A DNA stretch of 64,000 nt from Vanilla planifolia (taxonomy: Eukaryota; Streptophyta; Magnoliopsida; Asparagales; Orchidaceae): assembly GCA_023846275.1 (NCBI GenBank), contig JAIUJO010000291.1, positions 407,001 to 471,000 of the forward strand, written 5' to 3'. Under the pieces are notes generated by a model that saw nothing but the letters and a program-made list of their open reading frames with translations, ran no database searches and was not told the DNA's origin. Below are positions 40,986-55,500 of the stretch, piece by piece; the first letter of the stretch is position 1, and the number at the start of each line of letters is the position of its first letter. The translations under genes and the position numbers were made by a program.

Positions 40986-42700
40986 TATGGATTCGCGTGT
41001 TGCCTATTATCACATCATCTAACAAAAATATAAGATAGCTTTTGTAGTGGAAGAATTTTGTAATATGGAATGTGTTGAATTTGATGCTTATTCACTTTAA
41101 CTAGAGCCCTAAATATCTTAGCCATGTGCATTGAGTCATAGATTACTGATTTAGTTCACTATGCTACTCTTTTTGTGCAATGCTTCACCACTTTGTTGCC
41201 TTCTTTGCAAATATTACCCCAATGAATTTAAGAGAATCGATTTTATTCAAACTTTTAAAAAAAATTAGACATATTCAATGATATCTACCACTAACCTTTT
41301 ATCATTTTTAGGATCATATTTCAATACAATTAAACCATGATGATATGAACTTTGTGCCTGTTATAACATTTTAGTTCGAAAATCAAAGATATTCTAATTA
41401 ATTATGATTGCAACTCTTTGTTGGTTACATAATAGAAGGATTCCAAAATTTTTCATATTATGGTTTTGAATAATGTTCCTAAAACTAGCATGCTCCATTT
41501 TATAATTCATAAATCACATATATTTACATTCATTTTCTGTTGGTGAGGGGATATTGTTTATCACAATGTAGCTATTGTACTTCATCTAGGAATGGAGTTG
41601 TACTAATCTGAGTTGATCCAAGACTGGGTCCTCCTAAAGTTATATGATTGAAAAAAATTTAAAGATGGGATGTTAATCATGATATCATTAATAATTACCA
41701 TTACTACTTGACTAAGGTTTTAATCATTTCTTTTATTCTATACTTTGCATATGTTCCAACATACGTGAGTGATAGAGTTGCAATGACTTTTATTTTATTG
41801 AAGTTGTTATCACCTTGTTTCCACCAATTGTGCAATGGCACAATTTTATTTTTTTGCATCCGCTTACTAAACTTTTAGCAAAGTAGCAAGGGCAAGATAC
41901 ACCATTTTTGACTTCCTATAATTCACAACTACATGATGAAATTATTGCTCATTAAGGTAATATTGTCATTTACAGGCTGGTTAAATGCTTAAATTTTTTA
42001 ATTTCTTAAGAATTGGAAAAACAAATTTAGTATAGTCATAAAAGAAAGGAGATTCACACAAGACATTTATCCTCCTATATCATTTTCCTTCATTTGTGAA
42101 TAAAGTTTTGCTCTAAATTGTTCTCTAGACTAACTGCATACAAATGTTTCCATCCACAATTTGAGTCCAATGGTAGGTGATTAATGTATTGCATAGTTAA
42201 GTGTGTTTTGTAACAAAATTTTTTATACTTTCCATTCTCTTTAAATAATCTTATTTATTTCCTACTCTTTTAAAGCTAACAAGTTTATTATTTATGCTAT
42301 TAAACCAAAGTGAGTTATTTAATAGTAGTTTCCATTTTAATTTCTTTTAGAATGTAATAAAAATTCCTTATAACATTTTGTGGACCAAACCATTTTGATT
42401 CGTTGCATGGCTAATCTTTTCTCTTTTTTGTCTAGTGAAGATTAAGCATATTTTTAGTGTCACCCTACAAGAAGCTAATAATGATCATTTGAACTCTATT
42501 CAATTTGTCGATGGGTGGATTAATCTTCATTAAAGAATACGCTGGGATTAAAGCCAAAACATAATTCATTAGTGTTAGTCTTCTCATCAATGTAAGATTT
42601 TCTTTTGGAATTTCCTTTTAATTTTTTCTATTATTCTTTGAAGGTAAGCAATCATTTTACTTTCAATAGAAAGAGTCCAACCTTTAGAGATTAATGGAAA
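40986..42700 (-). pseudogene. LINE C-terminal region after the RT
   Basis: Minus-strand pieces NPPIDKLNRVQMIIISFL and GDTKNMLNLH (about 42,440-42,530) fit the post-RT segment of plant L1 elements, where a proline-rich turn precedes a K-x-x-x-x-F-L-W-G block. Here the Trp codon is a stop. Below about 42,300 the remains are barely recognisable and no cysteine-histidine motif could be confirmed. Confidence 0.6.
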
Positions 42701-43628
42701 CTTAACATTTTGAAACCTGAGTTGGCTTAATTTCTTTCCTCATTCCATTTCCATTTTTCTCTTGAAAAAAACCTTCTTTTTTGATGATTAATTTGGCACC
42801 TAATATTTCTTGAAATGTGTTAAATAATGTATCTATATTAGGCATCGTTTGAATGTCACATCTATAGAAGTTTATGATGTCATCTACATATCTTAAATGA
42901 GTAACTTAAAGACATCATTCGTATTGAGCATAATGCACTACTTTACCATAATTTTTTATCTCATTCAATGCTTAGCTGAAGACATTCATTGTGGAATTGT
43001 AGAATAGATTTGACATTATATTTTCTTTTTAAAAGCCCCTTGATATGTTGAATAAACCACTAGGCTCACCATTTTTATTTTTTGTAAATTTAAGTATTTT
43101 CTAGTATGTTTTTAATCTTCTTAATGAATTACTCCATAAAGTTCAATCATGCAAGAGCATTTTATAAGGCTCCAGTGAAAGACAATCAAATGCACTACTA
43201 AGAACTAACTTGACAACATACTTCATTTTCTGTTTAGCGAAAGAATCCATTCAAAGGCCAATATATTAATGTCTATTATTTGTCTTCCTTTATTAAAACC
43301 TATTTCATCTTAAAATGATGACCATTGGGAGAAACATTTTATGCCTACTACCAATAATTTTGGGAATAGTTCCTTTGCAAAATTACTTAAATAAATCAAG
43401 CAAAAGTAATTCCAAGTGTTTGGATTTTTTTTTTATTAAGATTAGTTTTGTACTTGAAATTCCTTTAGGATTAAGGTTCCCCTCTAAGGAATCCTTAGAA
43501 GGATAAAGTACATCATGTGTTATGATTTCTTTATAGCTAGTGAATAATTGTTTGTTTTGCTCTTCAATCATTTGGCACTTCATTGATAAATTGCAATGTA
43601 GCCTCTCTAATTTCATACATTTTGACAT
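42701..43628 (-). pseudogene. LINE reverse transcriptase remnant
   Basis: A minus frame at 43,383-43,628 contains NPKGISSTKLILIKKKSKH, fitting the first RT block of plant LINEs (I-N-x-T-x-[IL]-x-L-I-P-K-K). GFNKGRQIIDINILAFEWI at about 43,245-43,305 fits the next block (G-F-x-x-G-R-x-I-x-D). YVDDIINFY at 42,864-42,890 is the active-site block with both aspartates kept. Stops lie between the blocks and the Q-G-D-P-L-S-P segment is eroded. Plus-strand frame 43,315-43,506 is an antisense shadow. Confidence 0.82.
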
Positions 43629-44465
43629 CCTTCATAAACAAAAAGTTTTGCTGTTCTTTGACTAGAGAGGGAGCACATTTAAGTAGCTTCTCTTTCTTTG
43701 TAATGTTGACAGGTAATAAAAACTATTGGAAGTTTCAAATAACATCATCATGCATTTTTTGACCATTTCATTTATGAAATTATCATGTAGTTTTCTATCC
43801 AATTCATTTTTTTCTCTACAATCTTTTTCCTTTGGATGGAAGATATTTTTTATACCTTCTTAGATCCATGTAATTCCAACATTTTTTAACCGATAAATTT
43901 CCTAATTAACGATTGCCTTTTGAAGGGAATCGTCAACCATGTTTAGCATGTGCCATATCGCATTATATTAGCAAGTTTAAACTAGTTTTTTTTTCTTTTT
44001 TATTAAGTCTTTGGCTAGTATTGCCAATCTTTTCTTTGTTCCATTGCTTGAGATAATCCTTCAATCTTTTTAGTTAGATAGCAAGGGTCAAAATTTCTAA
44101 GCTATTTATATTAATTGCCCAATATTGTTTCATAATTTGTTTGAATATCTATTGCTTTAACATGATATTTTGGAAATCTAAATTGTTGAGGACTTGAGAA
44201 TTACTCTTTTACAAAATGAAGAAGTAATGTTGTATCACCAGGTCCTTTTGATTAACTAGTAATCTATCCAACATTTTCAAGATTCACCTTCCCTTCCTTT
44301 TGCAAATCCATGTGAATCTGGGACTTTGAAAAGGGTGTTCCTTTACACTTCATTGACTTATACAATTTGAAAATTCATACATTACTTCCATCTTATGGGA
44401 AAATGATACTTGTAATTTTTTCATAAATGTAAGTTCATCCTTTGTTTCATTTCGATATCCTTTTG
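43629..44465 (-). pseudogene. LINE endonuclease C-terminus and linker remnant
   Basis: The minus-strand piece SPRFTWICKRKGR, followed closely by MLDRLLVN (about 44,260-44,330), fits the end of the apurinic-type endonuclease of plant LINEs (F-T-W-x-N then L-D-R-x-L-x-N). Further on, LKQWNKEKIGN near 44,030-44,060 fits the linker before the RT. Everything upstream of the endonuclease C-terminus is missing; satellite begins near 44,465. Confidence 0.75.
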
Positions 44466-45799
44466 TAGTTAAATCTCTTTTTTATATTTTTAAATATTTT
44501 TTTTTGACTTTGATGCCCTCACAAAAGAATTTAATTCATACCTAATTTTGATGTTTGAGGATGATATACTCAATCTCCTTAATATTTTAGAGTGCAGATT
44601 TATGCAAAATTTTATCACATTTTTTCAATTTTATCCCAATTTTTTTCACTTTTATTTCGTTATATTATTATAAAACACTTGTTCTCCTATACGAGCACAC
44701 ATCATTATAATTTGGTTATATTACATATCTTCAATTTATATCAATTCTATTTTAACATATAATTACTTAACTTTAAAATAATTTATCATTATTTCTTTTA
44801 ATTGTTTTCTTAAGTAGTAATAATTGGAAATTAGCCCAAATGGAGATGAAGCAAACATTGCTAGACTTGTTCGACTTGCCACATCTAATTAAATATTTAT
44901 TTTTATATTTTTTAATTTAATTTATTTTGGTTTTGAATTTTTTTTAGAAGAAATTTTGATTCATAAATGATTTAATGGTTGACTATGGCACACTTGACCT
45001 CCATAGTGTGTTGGAATGAACCATTTGACATAATTTATCTAGTTTTCAAGTTTTTTAATTTGAATGTTTTATGTTACTATGTAACTCTAAATCCCCTTAA
45101 TTTGACCTTTACATCACATTTATTTAAGTTATATTATATTTCTTCATTTTATCTCATTTCTATTTTAATATATGTTTAATTATTATTATTTATGTTTAGT
45201 TAATTTTTTAATTCGTAGTGATTACAAATGATGTCTTATCTAGAAAAAAACAAACATTAATGGAGTTCCTTAATGGTTTAATGCAATTAATTACTTATTT
45301 TTAATTTTTTAATTTTCTAAGATTTTGTGAAAACCCTACAAAGATTTTGGGATCTATCTAACTTCATGAACATTGCTGTTAGACATCACCTCTTTTATAT
45401 CTTAAGCTGTGTTTCTTATATAGTCTATTTAAATACTTCCAATTTTCACTTTGATTTTTATGTATCATTATGAATTGGTTACATTACTATGAAACTCTAA
45501 ATCTTTTCATATGTGACTTTTGGGCCTGATTGATTTGGTGCCACTACATTACATCACCTTATCTCTACTTTGTTTAATACATGTTTTCTTATTATTAAAA
45601 AGAAATGAAATTTTATTTATTCTTAATTACTTTGTTAACTCATGATAACTCCAAATGAGTTTTAACAAAGATAAAAAAATGTCATTGGTCTCATCTCGAA
45701 GATCCTTTCCCAACTTAATCTTCATTTTTATCTTTGCAAATATTTATTTCTATATTTTGGATGGTTCATTAGACATTTCAATATTTACCATCTTTCATA

Positions 45800-48700
45800 A
45801 TTGAGGATGACATACTCGATCTACTTTGGACTTTGTAATAAAACATTTTTCCACCCTTTATCTAATTTTTTAAATTCTTTGCTTTGATGGAGTTATATTA
45901 TTACAGCTTGAAATCTCCTCTCATGTGACATTCAAAAATATTTTATTGAGACATATTATATTGCGTCAATTTATCTTATTTTAAATTTAATATATACTTC
46001 ATATTAAAATAATAATCCCTTTTAATTCATAATTATTTTTTTTGGGATTTACAGTAATTGAAAATGAGGTCCAATTGAGTCGATATAAGTATTTTTTTAC
46101 TCATTTCAATGTCCTTTATTGAATTAAATATTTATGTTCATTACTATTGATATTTTTAATTTTTTTTTGCATGATCTGTGAGACATCTTAATTTGTACCA
46201 TATATAGAAATCGATGATGCAACCCTCCATTTCTTTAATTTCTTGGAATGCACATTTCTTGTATACTTTATCACATTTTTTCCAATATTTTGATTCAATT
46301 TGACTATATTGCCATGTAACTTTTTACTTGTGTGACCTTACAGTTCTTTTATTTTTAAAATTATATTTGTTTATTTAATCTTATTTCATCTTCATAATAT
46401 ATTTACCTAATGTTGACAAAATAATTAAGCATTATTTATGCCTATTAATTTTTGTAATTTGTAGTAATTCCAAAAGAGTTTCTATAGAGATGGAATAAAC
46501 AACTTTTCATACATCGTGATAAGCTCTTACCAATTAAATTTTAAATTATATATATAGTTTAAGAAATTATATTTTCTAGGTTTTGGCATTCTTTACTAAA
46601 TATATGTAAAACATTTTTACTTTGATTTTGTTATCATGTTATATAACAATAATTCACCTTTGATATGGCTTCTAGATATCTTTTACATGGTTATATTGTG
46701 TTGCATGAACTTATCCCATTTCATTTTTAATATGCATTTACCTAAAATTATTATAATAGCTTTTTTAATTTTTGCTCATTTTCTTCTATAATTCATAGTA
46801 ATTACAGATGAGGAATTATTTGGACTAAATAAATGTTGTCGAACATATCTCAACTTACTCTATCCAATTAATTAAACTTATTTATATTTTTAGATATTTT
46901 ATTCTTTTACATGTTTTTTGAGATATTTTTATTTTTATAAGATTTGATGATAGAGGCTATTTCACTTGAGCTCCTTAACATCTTATAAATACATTTTCAT
47001 ACAATTTAACTAATTTCTTAGCTTTTTCTTTTATTTAGTGATATTACAATTTTACTTTAAATCTTCTCTTATGTGACTTTTAAATCACTTTGATCTGGTA
47101 TCATCACATTGGTTCAAAGTATCTCATTTTTACATAATTATATACTTAATTAATATTAAAATAATAATTGATTATTTTTTATTCTTATTTACTTTGGTAA
47201 TTCATAATTCTCCAAACAAGGTATGATCAAGATAAAACAAATATCATTATGCTAATCTCAAAAAGCCTTACATAATTAAATATTATTTATATTTTTTAAA
47301 ATAATTTTTTAAAATATTTTTTATCGTAACGGGATGCTTTACTGAACATTTCGTTTACTACTTTTTTCTATCATTTCCTTAAATTTTCAATTTGAATTAG
47401 TCATATTATTATTAAACTCTTATTCTCTTCTCGTTAGCCTTTTACAACATGTTTATTTCTTTATATATATTGATCTTATTTAATCACAAATATTTATTTA
47501 CAAAATTTTAAAATAATTTTTTTTTATTTTTGTTTTTCTGCATTGGTAATTCACAAAAATTCCAAATGAAGTTTGATGGAGATAAATAAAATATCATTGG
47601 CTCATCCTGATGAGCTCAATCCAATTAAATATTGATTTTCACAATTTTTAGATATTTTTTATTTCCATTGACTTTTATACTCAATATTATTAAAATAGCA
47701 CTAAATACCTTTTTCTTAGCCATTACGTCACCTTCATTTTATTATAATTCATTACTTGAATTTATATCACTTGTAGGTTAATATATATTTAATTTTTTGT
47801 ATAATAATATAATGTTGTAATTCAAAACAACATACAATCTAGAAGAAACAAATATTGTTGCACTAATGTCATCAATCTCCAACAAATTAATTGCTCATTT
47901 TAATAATTTTAAAAATTTTATTTTTCAACATTTCTACATGCCTTACTAGGTATATAGTTTCTAGTTGATTTGATAATTGAGAATACTATACTCAATCTCC
48001 TTAATATTAACGAAAACAACTTTCTCAAATAATTGAACTTATTTTATCAAATTTTTTACTTCGATTTGTTTAGATTGCTATCTCACTGAAAATCATTTCT
48101 AATGTGACCTTTTCATAGGTTTGATTTGTTTATGTAAATTATTTCAATTTATCTCTATTCAACTTTAATATATTTTTCTAATTAAAAATAAATGAATTTT
48201 TATTTATGCTTATTTATTTTGGTAATTCATTATGTTTCCATCTTTTGTAATCAAAGATGTCACATTTAATCGACATAAGATTTTGTAAAAGTACTCTCAA
48301 GTATAAGTTATCTAATTTCTTCAAATGTTTTGATTTTTTGTAACACTAAATCTCTTCTTATCCCACTTTTATAAAGCTTTGATATAGATATTTTATGTTG
48401 CTTCTATTTATCTTTTTAACTTTAGAAAATACTTTCTTAATATTAAAATAATAAATTTTTCTATTTGCACTTATTTATTTTGGGTATATCAAGTAATTCC
48501 AAATTGAGGCCCAATTGAGCATGACAAAAAAGAATTTAAACTTAATTCAACAAGCTTTATCTATTTAAATATTTATTTTTAATATTTATTTATGTGTTAT
48601 TTTCTTAGGTTTTGACATGCTTAATGAGACATTTTAATTCATGCCTTATTTCACAATCAAGGATGTTATTCTTGATCTCTTTAGTATCAAGGAATGATAC

Positions 48701-49511
48701 TTTCTCATATAATTTTTCCCAATTCTTCAAATATTTAGCTTTTATATTTTTATATTACCATGAGACTTAAAATCATCAAACATTTATAGCACTTTGGCTT
48801 TGTTATATGAAATTTCTCCTATTTTCTTTTCATCTTCACAATATATTTACTTAATGTTGAACAAATAATTTGGTATTTCTAACACTTATTAAGTTTTGTA
48901 ATTCATAGTAACTCTAAATCAGTTTTGATGGACATGAATAAACATCATTTGTCCCATCTTAATAATTTCTACCCAATTAAATGTTAATTTATATTTACAT
49001 TTTAAAAAAAATTTAGGGTTTTGATATGCTTTATAGATATTTCTAAAAAAATGTGACTTAGATTTTGCTATATTGCTATCAGACACTAATTATCTACTTA
49101 TTTGACTTTTACAAGATCTGACTTGGTTACATTAAATTTATTTAATTTATCTCATTTTATATTTAATAAATTTTTTTTTAAAATTAAAATATGAATTCAT
49201 TGGACTTATTTCAATTCCCTCTATCCAAATAATTATTCTTTTTTAGATTTTTCAAATTTTTTTATATATTAGTGTTTTTGCACATTTTATCAGATATTTG
49301 GATTTATACATAATTTGGCAATAAATGCTATTACAATCGAGATCTTTAGCTTCTTGGAATATATTTTTTTAATACAATTTACGTAATGTCTTAACATTTT
49401 TGCTTTTAATTCATTATAAAATAAAATAATTCCAAATCATTTCTCATGTAGCCTTTATATAACTTTGATTTGATAACACTTCATTGGTTAAATTTATCAT
49501 ATTTTGACTAT

Positions 49512-49544
<33 letters not shown>

Positions 49545-52500
49545 TTAATATTCTAAAAGAAATTTATTATATTTTTATGTTTATTTACTTTTTTAATTTG
49601 CAATATTATCAAACAAAGTTTGATTGAGATGAAATAAATGTATCGAAATTTCAATGTGGTTTATCCATTTAAATTTTATTTTTATTTTATTAATTATTTG
49701 TTTAGGGTTATGGCATGCTCTATGAGACATTTCATTTCATACTTAATTTATTAATCAAGAATGTTGCACATTATCACTTTACTATCCTGGAAAAAGCTTT
49801 CCTATATAATATATACTATTTCATTAAATTTTTTCTTTGATTTTGTTATATTATTTCGAAGCAATTATTCTCCTCACTTTTGACCATTACAATGCATTGA
49901 TTTGGTTATATTATAATCAATCAAATTGTCTCATTTTAGCTTAACATGTATCTACTAAATATTATAAAATAACGTACTTTTTTTAAATTTAGCATTTCAC
50001 AAAAAATCACACTTGGTTCGATGTAAATGAATAAAACATCAGTGGCTTCATCTCATAGAGCTCTATCTAACTAAACTTTATTTTTACCATTTTTAAGGAT
50101 ATTTTATTTCTATTAATTTTTGCACGAATTATGACATAACTAACAATAATTATCTCTTTTATGGTTGTTACACTACTTTAGTTTGGTTATCTTTCGTTGC
50201 TTTAATTTATCTCATTTGTAGCTTCTATGAATATTTACATATTTATAATAATAATTTATTATTATTTATTCTTAGTTACTAGTATAATAAGTTTTAATTT
50301 AAATTGATGTTTGATCCACGAATGTGTGGACTACTATCATCACTATATCCAATTAAATATTTATTTTCTAACATTTTGTATGCTTTATGTGGTATTCTAT
50401 TCATACCTAATTTTATTGTTGAGATTGTTACACTCAATCACCTTATTATCTTGGAATGCAATCTCCCTAAGCAATTTATGCCATTTCCTCAAAAGACTCA
50501 CATTGATTTGGTAAGTTTACTGTGCAACCATAGATATTTTCTCGTGTAACCATTTGATTTGGCGACATTATATTTTTTAATTTATTTAAATTCAAATTTA
50601 ATATATATTTTTCATATTATTAAAAATTAATCATTTTCTTACTATACATTTTTACATTGATAATTTACAATAATTACAAACAATGTTCAATCAAGATCAG
50701 TAAAGTATCGTTAGTATTTCTCGAAGAGCTTTCTAAAATTAAACATTTATCATTTTTACCTTTTTATATTTTTGTAAATCATAGATGTTACATTAGATAT
50801 CCTTAGCATTTTGCAATAAAACTTTACCTTGAAGCTTATGTTATTTCTTCAAATTCTTTGCTTAGATTTAATTATCAAGGTAACATTAAATCTCCTCACA
50901 TGCGACCCTTACAATGCTTTGAATTAGATATATTATATTGTTTCAATTTATGCTACTTTAACTTTAATAAATGCTTAATATTTGAATAACTATTTATTTT
51001 TATTTATGCATTTTAATTTTTGTGATCTATACTACATCATGACAAGTTCCAATTGAGATGAAAGAGGCATTTTTTGACTCATCATCATGAGCTTTACCTA
51101 ATAAATATTTAGTTTTTATATTTTTAGATAATGTTTTTGGTATACACTACCTTTTGAGACATTTGGATTCATACCATATTTGGTAATCAATGATGTTTTT
51201 TTGATCTCCATAGTTTGTAAGAATACACTTTCTAATATAACTTAGTGACATTCTTCAAATATTTCACTTTCACTTAGTTATAATACCATGTAATTTTAAA
51301 TCATCAATCGTGTGACGTTTAGATTAATTTGATATGTTAACATTATATTTCTTTAATTTAACTTATTTATACTTTACAATATATTGACCGAATGTTGATA
51401 AAATAATGTGGTATTATTTACACTTATTAATATTTGTAATTCATAGCAATTAAAAATTTATCTAGATGAAGATGAAGCAAAATTAGTTGGACAAATCTTG
51501 ATAAGCTCTATCAAATTAAAAATTAATTGATATTTATATTTTAAAAAACAATTCTTGGGTTTTGGTATTCTTTATGAAATATTTCTAAATGTTTTTCCTT
51601 CGATAAGGTCATCTTTCTATGTAACACTTATTCTACTTACATTTCATGTCTCCATGTCTTTAACTAAGTTATGTCATATTGCTTTAGTTTATCTTATTAT
51701 TAATTTTCTCATTTAATTGTTTAATTTGTAGCAATTCTAAAGGCAGATTGATAAAGACGAAACAAATATTGTTGGACTCATTTTAATGCACTCTATTGAA
51801 TTAATTATTCTTTTTTATATATGTTTAAATATTTTATTATCTAGTATTTTTGCATGTTTTATGACACACTTTCAAGTGTACCTAAGTTGATAATAGAGGT
51901 TGCTACACTCGAGCTCCTTAGTAAGTTTGAATGTGATTTTCTCAAATAATTTAGCATATTTCTTTCATTGTATTTGCTTTCAAATAATTATATTACAATG
52001 TAACTCTAAATCTATTCTCATGTAATCTTTAGATTGCATTAATTAGGTAACATTATATTACTTCAATTTATATCATTTTTAATTTAATATATATTTATTT
52101 AACATTAAAAGTGTAATTTATTATTTTGTACTCTTATTGCTTTTATAATTTGCAATATTTTAAAATGAGGCCGAATCAAGGTAAAACAAATGTCATTGTT
52201 TTATTCTAAACTAACCATGTCTAATTAAATAATAGTTTTTTTATTTTTTTAATTATTTTTAGGGTTATAGCATGTTCTATGAGAAATTTTTTTGTGCTTG
52301 ATTTAATTATCAGAGATGTTTCACACAATCTCCTTATTATCTTGGAGAACATCTTTCTTATACAACATATATCATTTCATTAAATTTTCATATTGATTTA
52401 GTTATATTATTATGACAGTCTTATTCTCCTTTCTTATGACCATTACAAAACATTACCTTTGTTATATTATATTGAATCAAATTTTCTTATTTTAGCTTTA

Positions 52501-55500
52501 ACATATATTTACTAAATATTAAAATAATAATTGTTTTTATTTAATTTTGTAATTCAAAAAATTCTAAAAACATTTCATGGAGATGAATAAAACATTGTTA
52601 GACTTAAGTCAAAACCTTTATCTAACTAAAGATTCACTTTTACTTTTTTTTAGATATTTTATTTTCATTTATTTTAACACTCATTATGACAAAACTAACC
52701 CTAAATATCTCCAATATGGTTGTTATGATACATTGATTTTGTTATATTTCATTGCCTTAATTTACCTCATGTGTATCATTAATGTAGTTTACTTATTTTT
52801 AAAATAATAATTTAATATTATTTATCCTTTTTTACTTTTGTATTATGTTGTAATTCAAAAAGACATCAAATCGAGATGAAACAAACTTTATTGGAGCAGT
52901 GTTATCGATCTCCATCTAATTAAATATTTCTTTTAATAATTTTAAATATTTTACATTCTAAGATTTTTTAATATATAATGAAGCATTTAATGTACATCTA
53001 ATTTGATGGTTGAGTATGTTATACTCAATCTCCATAGTCATTTGGAATGTAATCTTTCAAAACAATTTATCTCATTTTTTTAATTTTTTTTTGCTTTGAT
53101 GTTGTTAGAGTACTATGTAACTGTAGATCAATTCTTATTTAACCAATTGGTTACTTTTATTTTGTTACATTAAATTTCTTAACTATATCTCAATTCTAAA
53201 TTAAAATATACTTTCATATTATTAAAAAAAGTAACTAATTATTATTTATGCTTGTTTACTTTGGTAATTCAAAAAAGTTTAAATGAGGCGCAATCGAGAT
53301 CAAATAAATATCATTGGTCTTGACTCAAAGATCTTTGTCAAATTAAATTGTCATTAATTTTTCCTTTTAAAATATTTTATTTTCTATGTTTTAATTAGTT
53401 TTATAAGATATTTCAATTTGTACAATACTTGACAATAAAGGTTGTTAAACTTGATCTATATAGAATTTTGTAATAGAGCTTTATAGTATAATTTATCACA
53501 TTTCCTCATATTATTAGCTTAGATTTATTTATATTACAATGTTATTTTAAATCACCTCTCATGTGAAATTTATAGATATTTAATTTAAATATATTATATT
53601 ACTTCATGTTATCTGGCTTTAACATTAATAAATACTTAATATTAGAATAAAACTTACATTTCTTGTGCTTATTACTTTCGGTGAGTTGTAGTAGATCTAA
53701 ATGACGCCCAATCAAGTTCAAAGAAACTACTTTCAACTCATGTAGAAGGACTTTATCTACTTAAATATTCATTTTCATTTTTTTTTAATATTTTAATTAT
53801 TTTGGGTATGCAAGCTTTATAAGATATTCTGTTTGATACCATATTTAGGAATCGAAAATGTTATGATTAATCTCATTAGTATGTTGCAATGCACCATTCT
53901 TGGATAATTCAGTCACATTTCTTCAAATATTTCACTTTGATTTGGTTATGATACCATGTAACTTTAAATCCTACTCGTATGACCTTTACATAATTTCGTT
54001 ATATTACTTTTTTCAATTTATCTCATTTCAACTTTCAGATTTGTTTACCTAATATTGCAAAAATAATTTGTTATTATTTATGTTTTTTTGTTCTTCATAG
54101 TAATTCCAAATGAGTTTCAATAAAGATGAAGCAAAATTTGGACACATCTCGAACTGCTCTATGAAATTAAATATTAATTTATGAATATTTTTTAAAAAAT
54201 TGATTTTTTTGGCGGTTCCCTTACTATATGAAATATTTCTTAAAACATTTGACTTTGATTTGGTTATGAGGCTACATAACACTAGTTTTCATGTCATTTG
54301 TCTGTTACAAGTGGTTGACTTTGTTATATTAAATTACTTCAATCTATTTTTTTAGTTTTAACATCTATTTAAATAAAATAAAAATAATAATTAATTATTT
54401 ATTTTTCTCATTTTCTCTTGTATTTTGAAGTAATTCAAAACTAGATTTGACCAAGGGAAAAATATCATTGGATTCAACTTAACTACTCTAATAAATTAAC
54501 TACTCTTTTTTATATTTTTAAATATTTAATTTTCAATTGTTTTTCAATATTTTACGAGATATTTTGACTTGTACCTAATTTTACTATATATGCTATTACA
54601 TTCAAGCTCTTTAATATCATCGAATGTAATTTGCCCACACAATTTACAAAAATTATTCACATTTTTTTTCATTTGGTTAATTTACAATGCAACTTTAAAT
54701 ATCATCTCATGCAACCATTTGATTGCATTGATTTGATAAAATGGCATTACTTTAATTTATCTCATTTTGAGTTTAATATATCTCTAATTAATAATAAAAA
54801 AGAAATTTATTATTTGTATGCTTATTCACTCTTTTTATTCCATTAGTTCCAAACGATGCTCAATTGAGTTGAAAAAGACAGTTTCACTAGTATGAACATG
54901 CTTTATCTAATTAATATTACTTTTTATTATCTAATTATGTTTTAGGGTTATGGAATTCTCTATGGGCCATTTCATTTCATACTTGATTTAATGATCAAGG
55001 ATGTTATAATCGATATTCATAGTATTTAGGAAAAGAACTTTGCTATATAATTCATATAATTTTCTTAATTTTAGCTATAGTTTGGTTATATTATTATGGA
55101 GAACTTTTCTCCTCTTTTTTTTACATTGCATTGATTTTGTTATATTATATTCAATCAAATTATCATATTTTAGCTTCAACATATATTTACTAACATTTAA
55201 TACTTTAATTTATTTTTTATTATTTTTTGTTTTCTTTGATAATTCATAAAATTCTTAATGTGGTTGAATGGAGATCAATTAAACATCATCAAACTTTTTT
55301 CGATGAACTATAACTATTTACATATTCATTTTTACATGTTTTAGATATTTAATTTTTTTATTTGTTATACTCACTACCACATAATTAACTCAATATGCCT
55401 CTTAAACACTATTGCATCACTTTGATTTGGCTATATTCAATTGCATTAATTTATCTCATTCAAAACATTAATGTATATTTACTTATTTGTTGAATAATAA

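Larger units (their letters stand above)
40986..44465 (-). mobile_element. 5'-truncated L1-type LINE, decayed
   Basis: About 3.5 kb of non-satellite sequence shows, on the minus strand, the end of an endonuclease domain, a connecting region, reverse transcriptase blocks including YVDD, and a long C-terminal region. The first ORF and most of the endonuclease are absent, as is typical after incomplete target-primed reverse transcription. Many stops and frameshifts show it is old. No target duplication or clear poly(A) tail was recognised. The element sits exactly between reverse-oriented and forward-oriented satellite. Boundaries are good to about 60 bp. Confidence 0.82.
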
